64,000 nucleotides of DNA from Episyrphus balteatus (taxonomy: Eukaryota > Arthropoda > Insecta > Diptera > Syrphidae), in contig NC_079136.1 of NCBI RefSeq assembly GCF_945859705.1, positions 38,411,307 through 38,475,306 of the forward strand, read 5' to 3'. Below the pieces are notes generated by a model that was given only the letters and a program-made list of their open reading frames with translations, made no database searches and was not told where the DNA came from. Numbering within the stretch: position 1 is the stretch's first letter; every line of letters begins with the position of its first letter. Of the stretch, positions 45,691-58,879 are shown in pieces. Made by a program: the position numbers and the translations under genes.

Positions 45691-48600
45691 GATTTTGTTA
45701 GTTTTCCATTTCTCGGTAAGTTCATAAGAAAATAGTTCGTAACTATCATGTTCGGAGGCTTTTCATTAATCTTACTTAATACCTCCTTACCTACCTACCT
45801 ACGCAAAAATAAATGTCACTAGTGGAAAAAAGGAAATTTTTCATTAAATCTTCAATTCAAACTGTTCGACTATATCTTTACTCTACTCGTTCTTTAGATG
45901 ATTTACTTATGTTATAGGGATTCCCACCACCTACATCGTCTTTTCTGGCAGCTTTTGGGGTATCATCAATTTCTTTATATTTCTTTCAAGGATATATAAT
46001 TACAATAACATTGCCATTCGAATTCTTATTTCTTGAAGGCATATTTACCTACTACATCCCTTTTTCACATCACATCAAATAAGTTATCCCATTTACCAAC
46101 TCCGCATTGAACCGAATCTTCAAAAATTCACCTCGATCCCAATCTAATTAAAACCGAAAAATAATTAATACTCTCTCGCGAGCATATATACATACTACCA
46201 GCCTCTCACAGGTTGGCTTCGAGTATAATTTTCGATTCCTTTAGGGAATTTACCATGGGTAAGATATTTATTTAGTTCATATGTGAACCGTATCCTTTAA
46301 CAGTGTCAAACGGAAGAATGGGGTGTATTCGATGAGATGCCTTAGAAATCCAACATCCCCTTTCCCATATAAAATTAACAAATAAAACCTATGATCCCGT
46401 ATCGAGTAAGGTTTTTACGGTTTTATCAAAAATGTTCGCGTTAATTCGATATACGTTCAAAAATATAAGACTAAAGACTATAATACTCCCTTCATGTGTG
46501 CGGTAGCGAAATTAAGACTTTTGATTAATTGAAACGTCTTTTTCAAAAAGATACAATTTAAGGAGGAGATGTGTCTTTTTATAGTTGAGCTGGTCTCATT
46601 ATAAAGTCGAATTTATTGGTTTCACCTGAAAGAAGAAAAGAAGTTAAAATTGTTTAAACTTTTTCATCAAACATACATAAAATGTGCTAGGTTTCGAAAT
46701 TTTTCAGGAAGTTTATTGTGTGAAACCATCGAAGAAGAAAAACATTCATTTTTGCCTAAAGGGTTTATAAAAGATCCTTTTTGGGGGGTGGATATGGAAA
46801 TAGAGAGAGTAAAAGGATGTGTAAATGTAATCTGCATATGTGATTACCCGGTGTACCTATATGTTAAGTTGACAGAGGCGTTTTATACTGAACACGCATT
46901 TATCCAACCACCAATAATCGTGTTTAAAGGAGAAGGGGTATTATACTCATTTTTCGTCGTTTATTCTGACAATGAAATAAAATTTTTCGCTTGAAAATTG
47001 GATTTTTCATTTTCGGGTGATGTTTGCTCTGTGAGCGTGTCTGTCTTGTGGGTTGTTCAGGACTTTTTTATTATGCTCATGTGTGTAACGAACGATGATT
47101 ACATGTTTCATAAAAGGATTAACTTTCTCTTTGACTGATTAATTATGGCCCATTATGGGTATGAACTGGGTGCGAAACAGTTATGGAACGCGGCACAGCG
47201 CAGCACACACATCAAACACACACTCTGTTATTGCTTTTGTGGGTATAAAATAAATTGATTTTACATATATGGTTAGCGGTTGTTGGAGGAACATTGTTTG
47301 GTTGTAAGCAGTTTTGTATTCTTATATGGTACCCTTGAGGATACATCAACACGTGTTCCGCAATGAAATAGTATCTAAACAAAACTGGTCCTTCAAACAA
47401 ATTGTGGTTAAAAGTTTCTTATTGTCATCGTATTCTCACAGTTTTTAGAATTTAATTACAAATTGTGAAATCCGAAATTCCCATTTTTCTTTTTTTGTAT
47501 CAAGAACCATGAATTTATACATTTTTTCAATAACATACAACAATTGCAAAAAATGAACTTATTGGTATTAAATTAGTTATGAAAGAAAATTACCACTACA
47601 GAGACGAAAGTAGTACCACCTAAAAATTAACAGATTGCCTTATTGAGCTTTTTTATAAGAATTTTAAAAGAAAGTTGACTAAAATCAAAGATTAAGAAGG
47701 ATTATCTATTTTTTGTTATTTTTTAGTCTATTCTATTCACCATTTTGAATGAAACAAATTCGTTCAAGAGTTTTTGACGTGTTAACGTTTTATAAATCGA
47801 TGGACCATGGCAGCCACCACAAAAAAGTGACGTCATTTTCTCCCGTTAACTTTTGCAATGCGGCAAAAATTTCAATTCAAAATTAAAAATAAACTATTAG
47901 AGATACAAAAATCTTCTAAAGCTAATTTGAAAGATAATAAACCTAAAGCTTAATCCAAATGAAGGATTTTTAAAAATTCCGTCATTTAATAGGGTAAAAA
48001 GGGGCAAAACAAAATTGCAAAAAATGGCTATTTTTTTTTAATCGATAGATAAATTCATTGCAAGACTGATAATGGTATTGAAAAAAATTTTACAAAATTT
48101 CAAAACTAAGTAATAAATGGTTTTCTAAAACTAAAACACGGGATAGACCTTTGACAAAGTAGTGATTATAGGTTGGGGACATTTATTTTGACAATTTAAA
48201 AAAACCTCATTCAAAAGATAATAAAAAAAAATAAGGGGTCTAATACGGATTTTCGAAACATGAATTTTTGAAAAACACCTACTTATTTTGGGGTATTTTC
48301 GGGTGAGTTTTTATTTTTTTAAATTTTTTGTAGTGTTCAAAAATGTACATGCGCACAAATGTACACGTAAAATTGGTATTTTAAAGTGATTTTTGACCGA
48401 ATAACGGGAAAAACAAGTTTTTTTGTCCCAAGTTTTTTTGACCGTTTTTAACCGTTTTTTATTTTTATCTTTTTTTCTTCAACATATAAATGAATGAAAT
48501 TTATATTGTAGATAGATAATAGACAGGAATATATTAATGCAAAATTTCAATCAATTTTGTATTCACAATTTTGAGATAATGGTAAAATAAAGTACTATTT

Positions 48601-49198
48601 TTCAACAAGTTATATCTTTTGATCTAGAGCAGATACAAATTTGATTTAACGTTACTGAGTATCCTGGTCATATTACCTTTTATTTGATATATCACACATA
48701 ACTGTACACTCACTACAAGCTACACAATGTTAAATTAAAAAACTTGCGAAATACCTCAAAACACCTGTGGAGATCTGTTGATCATGAACAGCCATCAGTG
48801 TTGGAAGTACCGTAATTTCAGTTTGGAGTTTCGGCATGGTTGGCTTTAAAAAATTTTAACTTTTTTTCTAGGCATCACAGAAATAAGATTGAAACGTCAA
48901 ATGAAAGGTGAAATAATGAGCTTTCACATTTTCGAATTTTAAAAACTTGTTTTGCAACTAAAAAGTCGTTTCTCTACAATAAAAATAAAAAATTGCATCT
49001 CTAATTTATTTAATTACTACAAAGTTTGTCTTCATACACGAAATGCCCCTTGTTGTAGTAAAAAAAATAAAATCCTCAATTTTTAACTATTTTTTCATTG
49101 ATTTTAGGTTAGAATTTTAGTCAAAAATAATTTTCAAAATTTTTTAACCATCTTAACTTGACAGAAAATTTTATTTGCTATGAAAAGTGTCTTTGAAC
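45691..49198. other. Intergenic, no gene seen
   Basis: The longest frame, 46650-46994 (114 aa), is not low complexity but has no recognised domain, signal peptide or splice context, and its length is near chance expectation. Sequence from 47750 onward looks like degraded repeat, with no end repeats found. Confidence 0.4.
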
Positions 49199-50722
49199 CA
49201 TAGTACAGGAAAGATAGACTTTTTCGTGGAACGAAATACAGGACGGCTGATTTTTTCAAATCTGAAAGAAGGGTATTGGAAAAGCTTAAGTCCTGATTGT
49301 CGGGACGCCAACCCCCTGGCGAAATCCGCCATTTTGAAAAACGCGAATATGTCTATATCTCCCAAACTATTGGTTGATCGAATAAGTTACTTAACCAAAA
49401 ATGTAGGTAATATAAATATCTTTTTTAGTGCATTCACTGTTTTTCAGCGAGAACAACACTTTCGAGGTTATGTCGTTTTATTTTTTAGTTTTTCGGATTT
49501 ATTAATTTTTCTCAGTCTCTATGATAATTACATAATTTTTTTAACAGTAACGTTATAGACCATCAAATTTCCAATAATTTGGTATTTTTTTGAAAGTCAT
49601 GCGATGAATAAGTCGAAAGTTATTGATCTGAAAACTATTTTTTAGTACTTTAAAGTTAGTATAAAGACAGGCATTTTGTGGAACGAAATATAGGAAGTCT
49701 GATTTTTTCAAATCTGAAAGAAAGGTATTAGAAAAGCTTAAGTCCTAGTTTTCGGGACGCCAACTCCCTGGTGAAATCCGCTATAATTAAAAACGCGAAT
49801 TGGTCTATATCTACTAAACTTTTGGCTTTACCGAATAAGCTACTTATCCAAATTTGTAGGTATTATAAATATCTTTTCTTGTACATTCACTGTTTTCAGC
49901 GAGAACAACGCTTTTAAGGTTATGTCGTTTTATTTTTTATTTTTTCGGTTTTTTTAATTTTTCTCAGTCTATATGATGGTACCATAATTTTTAAGCACCG
50001 TAAAAGTTGGATGTTTGACTTAAAATAAAATATGTATACAACAAGTCCACAATAATGTAAGTTTTACCATTATTTTTTTGTTTTTTAAATTTTAAATTAA
50101 TATTTAGAGGAAACTGCCGGACCCACCTTAATAATGGGAAATACACTCCCTCTCATATCATATTTTTCTTGTTTTTTACATAAAGTACACGATTTAGCCT
50201 TTTTTTAATACCTTATGCAAAAATAAATTAGTATATCGTTTGAAAATATTGAGAGGGATTGTTCGTTCAAGTTCAGTATCTTTGGTTTGAAAAGTCATAA
50301 AGTCTTCAAAAGCATACCAAATTAATGGAAATTTGATGCTCTACAACTTTTGTTATGATAAAAAATTATGTTACTATCATAGAGACTGAGAAAAATTAAT
50401 AAAACCGAAAAACTAAAAAATAAAACGACATAACCTCAAAAGTGTTGTCCTCGCTGAAAAACAGTGAATGCACTAGAAAAGATATTTATGTTGAATACAT
50501 TTTTGGTTAAGTAGCTTATTCGATCAAGCCAATAGTTTGGGAAATTTAGACATATTCGCGTTTTTCAAAATGGCGGATTTCGCCAGGGGGTTGGCGTCCC
50601 GAAAACCAGGACTTAAGCTTTTCCAATAACCTTCTTTCAGATTTGAAAAAATCAGTCGTCCTGTATTTCGTTCCACAAAATGCCTGTTTTTTTACTAACT
50701 TTCCTCATTTCCTGTACTACCA
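49199..50722. mobile_element. Element with three copies of a 330-bp block, two direct and one inverted
   Basis: The block (GTGGAACGAAATACAGGA ... TTTTTCTCAGTCTNTATGAT) appears at about 49226-49530 (+), 49678-49977 (+) and 50380-50678 (-). The outer edges GTACAGGAAA at 49203 and TTTCCTGTAC at 50717 are inverted. The 123-aa frame at 49187 lies in the first block; the equivalent frames in the other blocks are broken, so it is not a gene. Confidence 0.7.
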
Positions 50723-50924
50723 TTTCAAATTTAGGCTTGGTTTTATAGTTAAATAAAAAAAAAATGAAAACCGACCAGTGTTGCCGTTTTCTCAGAAATG
50801 CACCAATGGATTTAGTAGCATTTTTGGCTGAAGTATTCTTTTGTGCCAAGGAATCATATTCAGCAATAAAACTCTTGAATAAATTTGTTCCATTTTTGCT
50901 CCGGTCTATTAAATAGACTGATAT

Positions 50925-51247
50925 TTATAAAGAGAATCTTCTTAAAATTTGAGTAAAAAGTTCATTTATTTTTCAAACTGGAAGTAGAATACAAATTGCG
51001 GTCAATATTTATATAGTAGATTGGTTCAGGGGGTAAGGTGTGAGACTAATGTGTTAAAGTCTTCAGTTCGATCCTCGGCATGATCGTAGTTTTTTTTTTT
51101 TTATTTCCTGGTAAAACCCTACAAATGCATATTTCAAAACAATTTGAAAAGTCTGGTTGTTTTAACAAGGTTAAATTCTTGAATGGAAACAATAAAGAAA
51201 TCTTATTGTTTTTTTTCTATTTGATGTGGTCTATTTTTCTCTGTGTG
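50925..51247 (+). mobile_element. Inverted-end element carrying a tRNA-like promoter, copy 2 (5' truncated)
   Basis: Homologous to the reverse complement of 26312-26740. It shares 'AGAATCTTCTTAAAATTTGA', then the tRNA-like segment (51018-51085), then AAATCTTATTGTTT and the end ATGTGGTCTATTTTTCTCTGTG. The left inverted end is missing. Confidence 0.7.
51018..51085 (+). other. tRNA-like segment with A and B boxes, second copy
   Basis: TTGGTTCAGGGGG (A-box-like) and AGTTCGATCCT (B-box-like) are spaced as in copy 1. The CAT just after the B box mirrors the ATG/CAT acceptor-side bases of copy 1. Not a functional tRNA by pairing. Confidence 0.6.
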
Positions 51248-51750
51248 GGATTTCAAGGAACAATGAATAGTTAATTTTATTTTTAATAAGCTTGTTAATT
51301 ATATTTGTAATGTTCCCGATTTCGTCAACTTTCACTCTACTATTTCAGTTTAAAGAAAAACAAATGAAATTTTTTCATTCCATACAAAATCTTTTTTTTC
51401 CTGATTTACAAATATTTTATTTTTTCTGTCTCGCCTATATAAAATGGAATCTGAAATGTTTCAAATTAATTGCGACTGAATTCACAATTACTATTCCAAC
51501 AATGAGCTGGAGACATTTCTTTTTTTCCGAAGCATATACAAAGAAATTAAAACAAACAAACAAAAATATTCTCAAAAAAAAAAAATGTGCCTCTCATCAT
51601 CAACAGTCATTGATGCTTCGCGACCAAAAAAAAATAATAATAATTACTATCCCCGACATCATTATGGGCTGTGATTAACAAAAAAAAAAAAATAAAAATA
51701 AAAAAAAAACCAACAACTAAATGAGAGTACCAAGAAAAACGAAAAAAAAA
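51248..51750. other. Intergenic, no gene seen
   Basis: AT-rich with several poly-A runs. The 128-aa frame at 51292 is dominated by Phe, Lys and Ile from those runs and is not credible. Confidence 0.45.
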
Positions 51751-51751
51751 G

Positions 51752-52210
51752 TATTTAAGCACGGAAATTGTTAGTCAGACATTTCCACTCAACTCAACTC
51801 TGCAGTCAGTTCACAACTCTTTGAATATACACAAACCCTCTTAAAAACCCACGAGATTAAAAAAATATCCTGGCGTAAAAAAAAATATCCTTCATCCATA
51901 TAAAATAAAAATAATAAAAAAGAAAATAACAAAAGCTTTCTGGCCTTCCTTTATGCTGTCACTTCAATCAGCTTCACTGGAAAATCACTGTCATATCGAA
52001 ACGAAAAAAAAAAGAAAAAAAAAAATACCAAGACTGGCTTGAAGCCAATTCCTGAGTAGGTATACTACACTCTCCGCAATATACAATCAATATTTTCCCA
52101 GTTTAAGCCCTCTGTGGTGTTATGAAGCAGAGAAAGCATCCTGCAGCTCTGTTACTTGAATACCTTCATAGCAGATTTCAGCCATGGAATTCGAAAAAGG
52201 AAATCTTGAG
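51752..52210 (+). promoter_or_regulatory. Possible core promoter and first exon
   Basis: TATTTAAG at 51752-51759 is followed by TTAGTCAGAC (51771) and GCAGTCAGTTCAC (51802) in a CAACTC-rich leader that looks like a fly 5' UTR. A possible start at 52184 reads MEFEKGNLE and runs into a GGTAAT donor-like site at 52211. If real, the rest of the gene lies beyond a long intron. The evidence is suggestive only. Confidence 0.25.
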
Positions 52211-54015
52211 GGTAATTTCTCCATAATCCTTTTGCTGATTATTTCGATTTCATAAAAAATTATGTAAATGCAAAGCCTTAAATTATTTTAAAATTCAATT
52301 TTAAGACTGAAGTAGCTGGCAACATGTTGCTAGCAACATTTTTTATTTCTGGCTTTCGGGATGTACAAAACTTTGATCAGCAACTTTCTCAGCACCATTT
52401 GACAATAATGGAAACATTAAAATAACTGAGTCCTGCTCCTGCATCAAGTTGCTATTAATTAAACACAACAAAAGGTTATTTGCAACATGTTGCTAAGAGG
52501 AAATTTCAGACATTTTCAGTGTCAAAAATCATGAAAGGACAACATTTCAATAAAATCGTTTACTGTAAAAAATCTTTCGGGCTTGAGAAATTCTCCTTAA
52601 GTCATCATTCCAGAACTTCGATAAACTTTGTCAGGAGACGATGATGGTGGTGTCTAGGTGCTTGTTCGGTTCCAATCTGATAAGCATGCGGAGCCTCTGT
52701 GTATACGTTGTTATGTCTTCCCGCCTGGTCTGCCTGCCTATCTCTCTACCATCAACCTCTATAGAACTTCCCACAAACGGAAGTATCAGACATTTTATGG
52801 TGAAAATATACTTTCGCTCTTACCCTCGCCCTTCCGGCAGCAAGCAGCAGCACCAAGAGCACACTTCATGGCATTGGCTTGCCCAGACACCCAAACAAGC
52901 GTCAACAGCGTTTTCCCAGGTTGTGATCCATAAAGTATCTGGTGCTGGTCTGGTCCTTGCCACAGCCGGGTCTAGCACGTTCGTTCGTACTTACACATTG
53001 TCGACAGTCGTAGTGCATCGTATACTACTATGATAGTACTACGATACGATGTGGCGGCGACGAATAGTCCTTGAATGAAAGTAAAACCAAAGCAAGAAGT
53101 CAGAGGAAGCAGAACTCTTGCATTGTGTGGAGCTATAGCAACGTGATGCACTTGTGCACCAACTATAAGTATCTGGATATTTTCATTTCGGTGGTTTGAG
53201 TCTTGGGAAAGGTGGGTAGGGAAGGGAGTACTCTACTCGACTCTCGTATACACTCTTTCATTAGTGTAGTTCTCTACTCTGGCAAAGGGTGGAAATTCAA
53301 ACGAGACAGGGAAAGTTATATGTGATAAAATGCACAACTTTATGACCTCGACGGAAGACTGAGGAAGGACATTTGTTAATATACAGCCATATCGGCAGTT
53401 GTTATTGTGTTTGTTTGTTTGTTTGTTTTTGGTTTCCGTTGTGCTGATTCTAGATTATTTTAGATTCTTTTTTTTTTTTTATTTTGCCTAAACTTTTGTT
53501 TGAGAGATGTAAAGTAAAAAAGATGACGTGGCTTCAGGCAACACTATTTACGAGAATGAGCTTGACTTTGAAGAAGTTGTTATGTACTCGTATTTTTTGA
53601 ATCAAAGAAGAGAGTTTACTTCAAGGATTGTGACACTGCGACAGTGTTTTCGTAATCAATTTGAATATATTCGTTTGATTTTTAAGATAAGGACTCGAGT
53701 ACGTGGATTTAGCTCTTCATAAAGTTGTTGATGTGTTTTTATTCCTGCAGGATACTTGAAGTTGACAAAAGTTGGTTGATATTTAATAGCAGTTAATACA
53801 TATTTATTTATAAATTTCAAGAATTTTTCTATTTTAAATTAAGATTGAACTCTCTACGTAAGTTTTTTTTTTTTTGACCTCCCAATAACGGACTTAATCA
53901 AGAGCAAATTTATTTAATAAATGAAATGTTTTTATTTGTTTTTTTATAAAAAAAATATGGTCAAATTAATAAAAAAGGATTGTCAATAATTGGTCCCATA
54001 TAAAGTAGTGGTTGT
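52211..54015. other. Intergenic or intronic, less A/T-rich
   Basis: The palindrome GCAACATGTTGC occurs at 52319-52330 and 52482-52493 with related CAAGTTGCTA between. 52600-53330 has nearly balanced composition and could be a conserved regulatory region. Overlapping frames at 52641-53033 and 52658-52933 have no domain and no splice support. Confidence 0.4.
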
Positions 54016-54925
54016 ATTATTGGCAGGGGGGTGCCAATAATGCTTGCTTTGGGACATCAATCGTTAGCACTGCCAATGATTGTACCTTTAAGACTGCCAA
54101 TAAATATACCGTGTATCCGTTATAAGCTTATGTTTTAAAAATGTGGATAAAAGAGTTCAAAAAGATTGCTAGATTTGCCATAAACTCGTTACAGACGATT
54201 TGTACGTGATTTCCAAACCCGTTTTTATTTTATTTTAATATCTCGTTTTTGATTGATATCTCCTATATAAAGTTTTTGAGATATTGCAATTTTCTCGAAA
54301 ACGGCTCCAACGATTTGGATTAAATTTTGCGTACGCAATGTTCTAAAAAATTCTAACAAAAAAATCGTGTTTAGTTTTTCTCAAAAATATTGTAGGTACA
54401 GCACAAATATGACGTTTCTCTTTTTTGCGAAAATGACATAATTTTTAACCCTCAAAATTGGTTAAATTTAAACTTAAAAAAATATTTAACTTTCAAAATT
54501 ATCTAAGATAAAGGTATGTAATTTGAAATGCAAGAGCCAGTTCATACAACCCAGTCGTACACTTAATTTATTTTAGATTTTTCGTTATATTAAACTGTTT
54601 TTAACTAAACTTTGATAAAAACTATCATGAAAAACACTTGTATTTCTTTCAATTTTGAGGGTGCCAATAATAATTGTACCCTCGGGTGCCAACAATTGCA
54701 CCTGGGTGCCAAATGATTGTACCTTTTGGATAGCTTTTCCTTTTTTTTAATATTTTAAAAATAGTCTTTGTTTTTTTAAACATTTTTTTTTTAATAACAT
54801 TCAAGTCAGAAATTCTTTAAACTTTAATTTGACATATAAAACATATTCCTAACTCTTTAAATGCGAGAGTAATTCGCAATTCAAAGTGAAAAAATGCTTA
54901 GGAGTGCCAACCATTGCACCCGTTA
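54016..54925. repeat. Region with dispersed GGGTGCCAAYNATTGYACC motif
   Basis: It starts with the hairpin ATTATTGGCA-GGGGGG-TGCCAATAAT (54016-54041). About seven related copies follow, for example 54083, 54105, 54661, 54690, 54709 and 54902. A Helitron-like 3' fragment (AACGGCTCCAACGATTTGGAT ... CAACCCAGTCGTACACTTAATTTA, about 54297-54571) is inserted between them. Probably a degraded DNA element whose end motif was multiplied. Confidence 0.5.
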
Positions 54926-57374
54926 CGCTATATCTGTAATTTTTGTAATAAAAAAAAATCCCACGACCTATTCAACGAATCTGTCATCGACCGGACTTTT
55001 TATCGTCAAAGATCAAAATTTTAATCCTAGAAATTTGTGTTTGGCAATTTTAAGATCTTTTAAATAGTATTTAAAAAAAAAAAAACACATATAAACAGAG
55101 AAAGCTTATTTCCTTACACTTTCGTATATAAAGCGTAGTGCACTGGTGAAGCGAAAAATTAAAAAAAATTCTAAGTCTCTAAAGTCAAAGAACTCTTTTA
55201 AAAGCAGTTCACAATATTTCACAAATTTTTTATTATGTCCCCTTGTGTTTTGACATCATTTCTTTTACCTCCACTCCAATGTACATTATGTATTTTTATT
55301 ATGTCACCAAGAGAGTCAATTTATATAGAATGGAACAACTTGCATGATTTCGTTATGAAAAAAAGTTACGCATACACCACAGTGACCTATTTGGTAAAAT
55401 CGTAAAAAGTAACAAAACAAAATCAATTTATTCCAATTTTATTTTTTAATTTAATTTATTGGGACTTTTATTTAAATTTCTAGAATTCCCAAGGACGCCA
55501 ATTTATACTATTGTTACAAAGCCGATTATTTACATAATATATCAAACCATTGATCTTTGGATTCATTTGTAAATCAAAAACTTAAAATAAATGTTAATTA
55601 ACAGGCATTATTTGGGAAGAAAAAAAAAAAATTAAAACCGAATTTATTCCATTGTATATATATTCTTACAATGTTTATACCTTTCAATTTTCAAATTAAT
55701 TTTTTTTTCTATAGGTAATTCGGTTAATTAATTTCTATTGTACTGCCCACTAGATGTGACTTTGAAAAACTAGATTTTTGACGGTTCATATATTTGTTAA
55801 ACCAAATCATGAGTAATTCACAGTTGTAGTAATTTAAATTAAGGGGTTGTTTTCTTCGCTTAGTATAGACACAAACTATATACAAATAGCGAAGGTGTAT
55901 TCCATTAATACCGTATTGTAGCACATAAGAACAAAATATGAAGAATTTTTCTTAAACTTTTTATACGATATTAATAAACTGACGTCAAGGTTTAGTTTTG
56001 GGGCAATACAATTAATATCAAATGGATTGGATCGTAACAAATGGTTGAAAATTGAGTGGAGTGAAAAAAGGTTTGGATGCAAGGCAGAGATTATCGAAAA
56101 AATTACATCTACATATTTTTGTACATAGGTTTCTCTAGTAACGAAATGTTTAAAAATGCCATTAAAAAGACTAAACAGTGACAAAAATCAAAAGAATATT
56201 GTAAAGATTGTAGGGGCCCTCAAGTATAGTAGGTTACCCTATATTCAATTAGCTACAAAGTATGATTTTGTACACTTTAAACTATAACTAAAGATTCACT
56301 TTCATCTAAAATAAATTTTTTATGCTACACTTAAATAAATTAATAAAAACTTGGCAAACGAACTTAAATAATAAAAAAAAAAACAAAAAAGACATTCGTT
56401 ATAGGTATTTTAAACATTTCATGAAAAATTCAAGCGTGTCACAATTTATTTTAGATAAAAAAGGGTTGCCACAAATAATATCTTCTGATTTTAAAAGTGC
56501 CAGCCCTATTTTTCAATTTTCAGAATTAGTTTATCTTTCTATAAACCATCACCTCCCCCACTACTCCACCACTTTGAAAGTGGTTACAAGTCAAATAGAT
56601 GATATTTTTTTGGATCTGCTATAATGGATGAAATTTTGCATACCAATCGCGAAGACATCATTAATAAATTTGTCTTACTCATTTTATTTCTGGAAAAAAT
56701 GTTGTTATTAAAAAATATTTTGACCTTGACCTATTTTGAAAACTTAAACAAAGGCAATATCTATTTCTTTTTCAACATTTCAAATAACGTTTCCCATTTA
56801 ATTTAAAAACTCTATACATCTCTTAAGTCTTCCAATACCCACCAAAATCCAACTGTTGACAAGTGACTATACCCACATTCTCCAAAGGACTGTCCTACTT
56901 CGATGACCTTTATTTTATCTCAAAAAAATATTCAATAGCTTCAGTAACTATAATCGTATACGCACAAACACATGTCCTGTTACGATTTTTCTTTTATTAT
57001 GTCAGTGGCGACAAAAATCCGGCACATAAAATATTCATAGACTGTACCAATCTACCACCCATCAGACTGAAGGGTAACTTCATTTTTTCTGACGCCCCTA
57101 ATATATACCAATACCAACCCCATGTCATCATTTTCTTTAATTTCATTGAAAAAAAAAAAAAAAAATATTCTTTTGAAAATAAACACATACAGAAAAACTA
57201 ATACCTGATAGAAATGATTGCTAGATACCCTATAGGTGTTTTTTTTTTTTTAAATGGTATAAATGTCAAAAGTGTCTCTAGAAGAAATACGTCAAATATG
57301 AAACAATTAACTTGAGTGAATATGAGCATAATTTTGTAGACGGTTGGAAATGTCAAGAATGGAAAACAATGCCC
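54926..57374. other. Intergenic, no gene seen
   Basis: Several 60-112 aa frames (55724-57201) lie here. All are Lys/Asn/Phe/Ile-rich, overlap on both strands and show no domain. A diverged end of the 18036-type MITE may be at 55127-55160. Confidence 0.45.
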
Positions 57375-57453
57375 AACTAACAATTTTGCTTCTATAAAGC
57401 TTTATAGAAGCAAAAGAAGCATGTATAAGGCTTTACAGAAGCAAAATTGTTAG
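57375..57453. repeat. Compact hairpin element
   Basis: CTAACAATTTTGCTTCTATAAAGC is mirrored by GCTTTACAGAAGCAAAATTGTTAG. An inner palindrome, CTTCTATAAAGCTTTATAGAAG, adds a second hairpin. The whole unit is about 79 bp. Confidence 0.7.
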
Positions 57454-58620
57454 TCGCGTGCTACGTTTATTCAACTCCGAAGCCCTACTAGAATAATTTA
57501 AATATTAAGTAATAAATCTGTAATGCTCATTTTCTGATAAAGGAACATTTAAACCAATATTGTTGAAATCGAAAAAAAATTGTCTTTTATTGCAGCGCAG
57601 ATAAGACCTAAAGTGGAGACTAACTGTCAATCCAATCGGCACATAATATGTAGGTACTGTGTTCAATTGAATTGGACATGAATATCTTATATGACTGGAA
57701 TCATCATTAACTTTGGACTTGAATCAGCTGTTATTAGACCCGTTTTCTAGACTCACATTTATGTTACCGTCAAGGTTCCATTTGGTTTTTCAAACAAAAA
57801 AATAAAATTTATTTAGGTGTTCAATTTTATTATGAACTTAATCAATTTTTATCAAAATAAAAAAAAAAAATAATTCGAAAGAACCGTAATCTTTAAAAGT
57901 TTAACCATAACATTGTGTGAACACCTGGAAATGTGTCACAAAAGAAACACAGGTGGAAGCAATCTTCAAAACCTTATAGGTAAGTTTTGTTTTTTCTTAG
58001 GTAAGGCAAATATAGTAAACAATTTATAAATTGAGCCACTTAGATTATCAGAAATGAGATACGTGTTGTCTGAAATATAGAGAACGAAAGTAGTTGTGAA
58101 GGCTATTTTGCTTATCGATAGGAATTGTAAAATTGAATATTTAAACAATAAATGAATCATAAATTATGTCTTCTTAATTTAAATAAGACGTTTTGACTAA
58201 GATAACAACAAAATGATATGGTTAACAATTTAGATTTTAATAATGATATTGATAAGCTTTGACTTTTTACGCACAAATGAGTAATGTTTTTCTAATTAAG
58301 ATTAATTTATTCATAAAATAGTGGAAAACTTCGGTAATAATTTTGATAAGACCTAACACAATCTGTTTGTTTCAACCAAAAATTTGATATGAAGTCATCT
58401 AGCTTAAAAAAGGTTTTGAACAATGTTGTTTACGTTTTTGGTATCTTGTCAAAAAGATACAGTTTATTGTGATAATAGTTTAGACAAAATATATAATTTA
58501 CTGCAAGAATTCCGGGCAAGTCGAAATTCTGTATGGCCAAGAGCAAGAAAAAAGTAACTACAGCGTGTGGCAATGTTGATTGCGGAAATAGCGACCTAAA
58601 GTTGGTGTTATTCGGTAGAT
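57454..58620. other. Intergenic, no gene seen
   Basis: AT-rich, no repeat ends, no credible frame. Confidence 0.5.
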
Positions 58621-58628
58621 GTTCTGAC

Positions 58629-58871
58629 CAGTGTTGCCAGAGATGGCTATTTATTGCCAAACAGGCTCCTTGAACATTTGACTCGCTCCTTAAAATTATA
58701 CTTGAAGCCTGATAAAGAAAAGTTATCTGAAAATTAAGAAAATTAAATCAAAAATCTCATATCAAAAAAATTTGATTTACGTTTTTTTGGACTAGTTTTG
58801 AAAGCCACTATTTTTGGCTACAAGATTTTTCAAAATCGGCTCATTGCCTCTAAAATATTCTGGCAACGCTG
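58629..58871. mobile_element. hAT MITE, 243 bp, perfect target duplication
   Basis: The ends are CAGTGTTGCCAGA and TCTGGCAACGCTG, flanked by the identical octamer GTTCTGAC at 58621-58628 and 58872-58879. Non-coding interior. The clean duplication implies a fairly recent insertion. Confidence 0.92.
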
Positions 58872-58879
58872 GTTCTGAC

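Noticed and set aside
46650..46994. 114-aa open frame
   Set aside because: It is not low complexity, but there is no recognisable domain, signal peptide, promoter or splice context. About one frame of this length is expected by chance at this base composition.
49187..49558. 123-aa open frame
   Set aside because: It lies in the first copy of a three-copy repeat block; the corresponding frames in the other copies are broken.
50777..50800. CAGTGTTGCCGTTTT, resembling the left end of the hAT MITE at 58629
   Set aside because: I found no matching right end or target duplication, so it may be a solo end or coincidence.
51292..51678. 128-aa frame
   Set aside because: It is made of Phe/Ile/Lys from poly-A and poly-T runs and is not protein-like.
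52641..53033. 130-aa frame in less A/T-rich DNA, with an overlapping 91-aa frame
   Set aside because: There is no domain, and a second frame overlaps on the same strand, as expected from composition alone.
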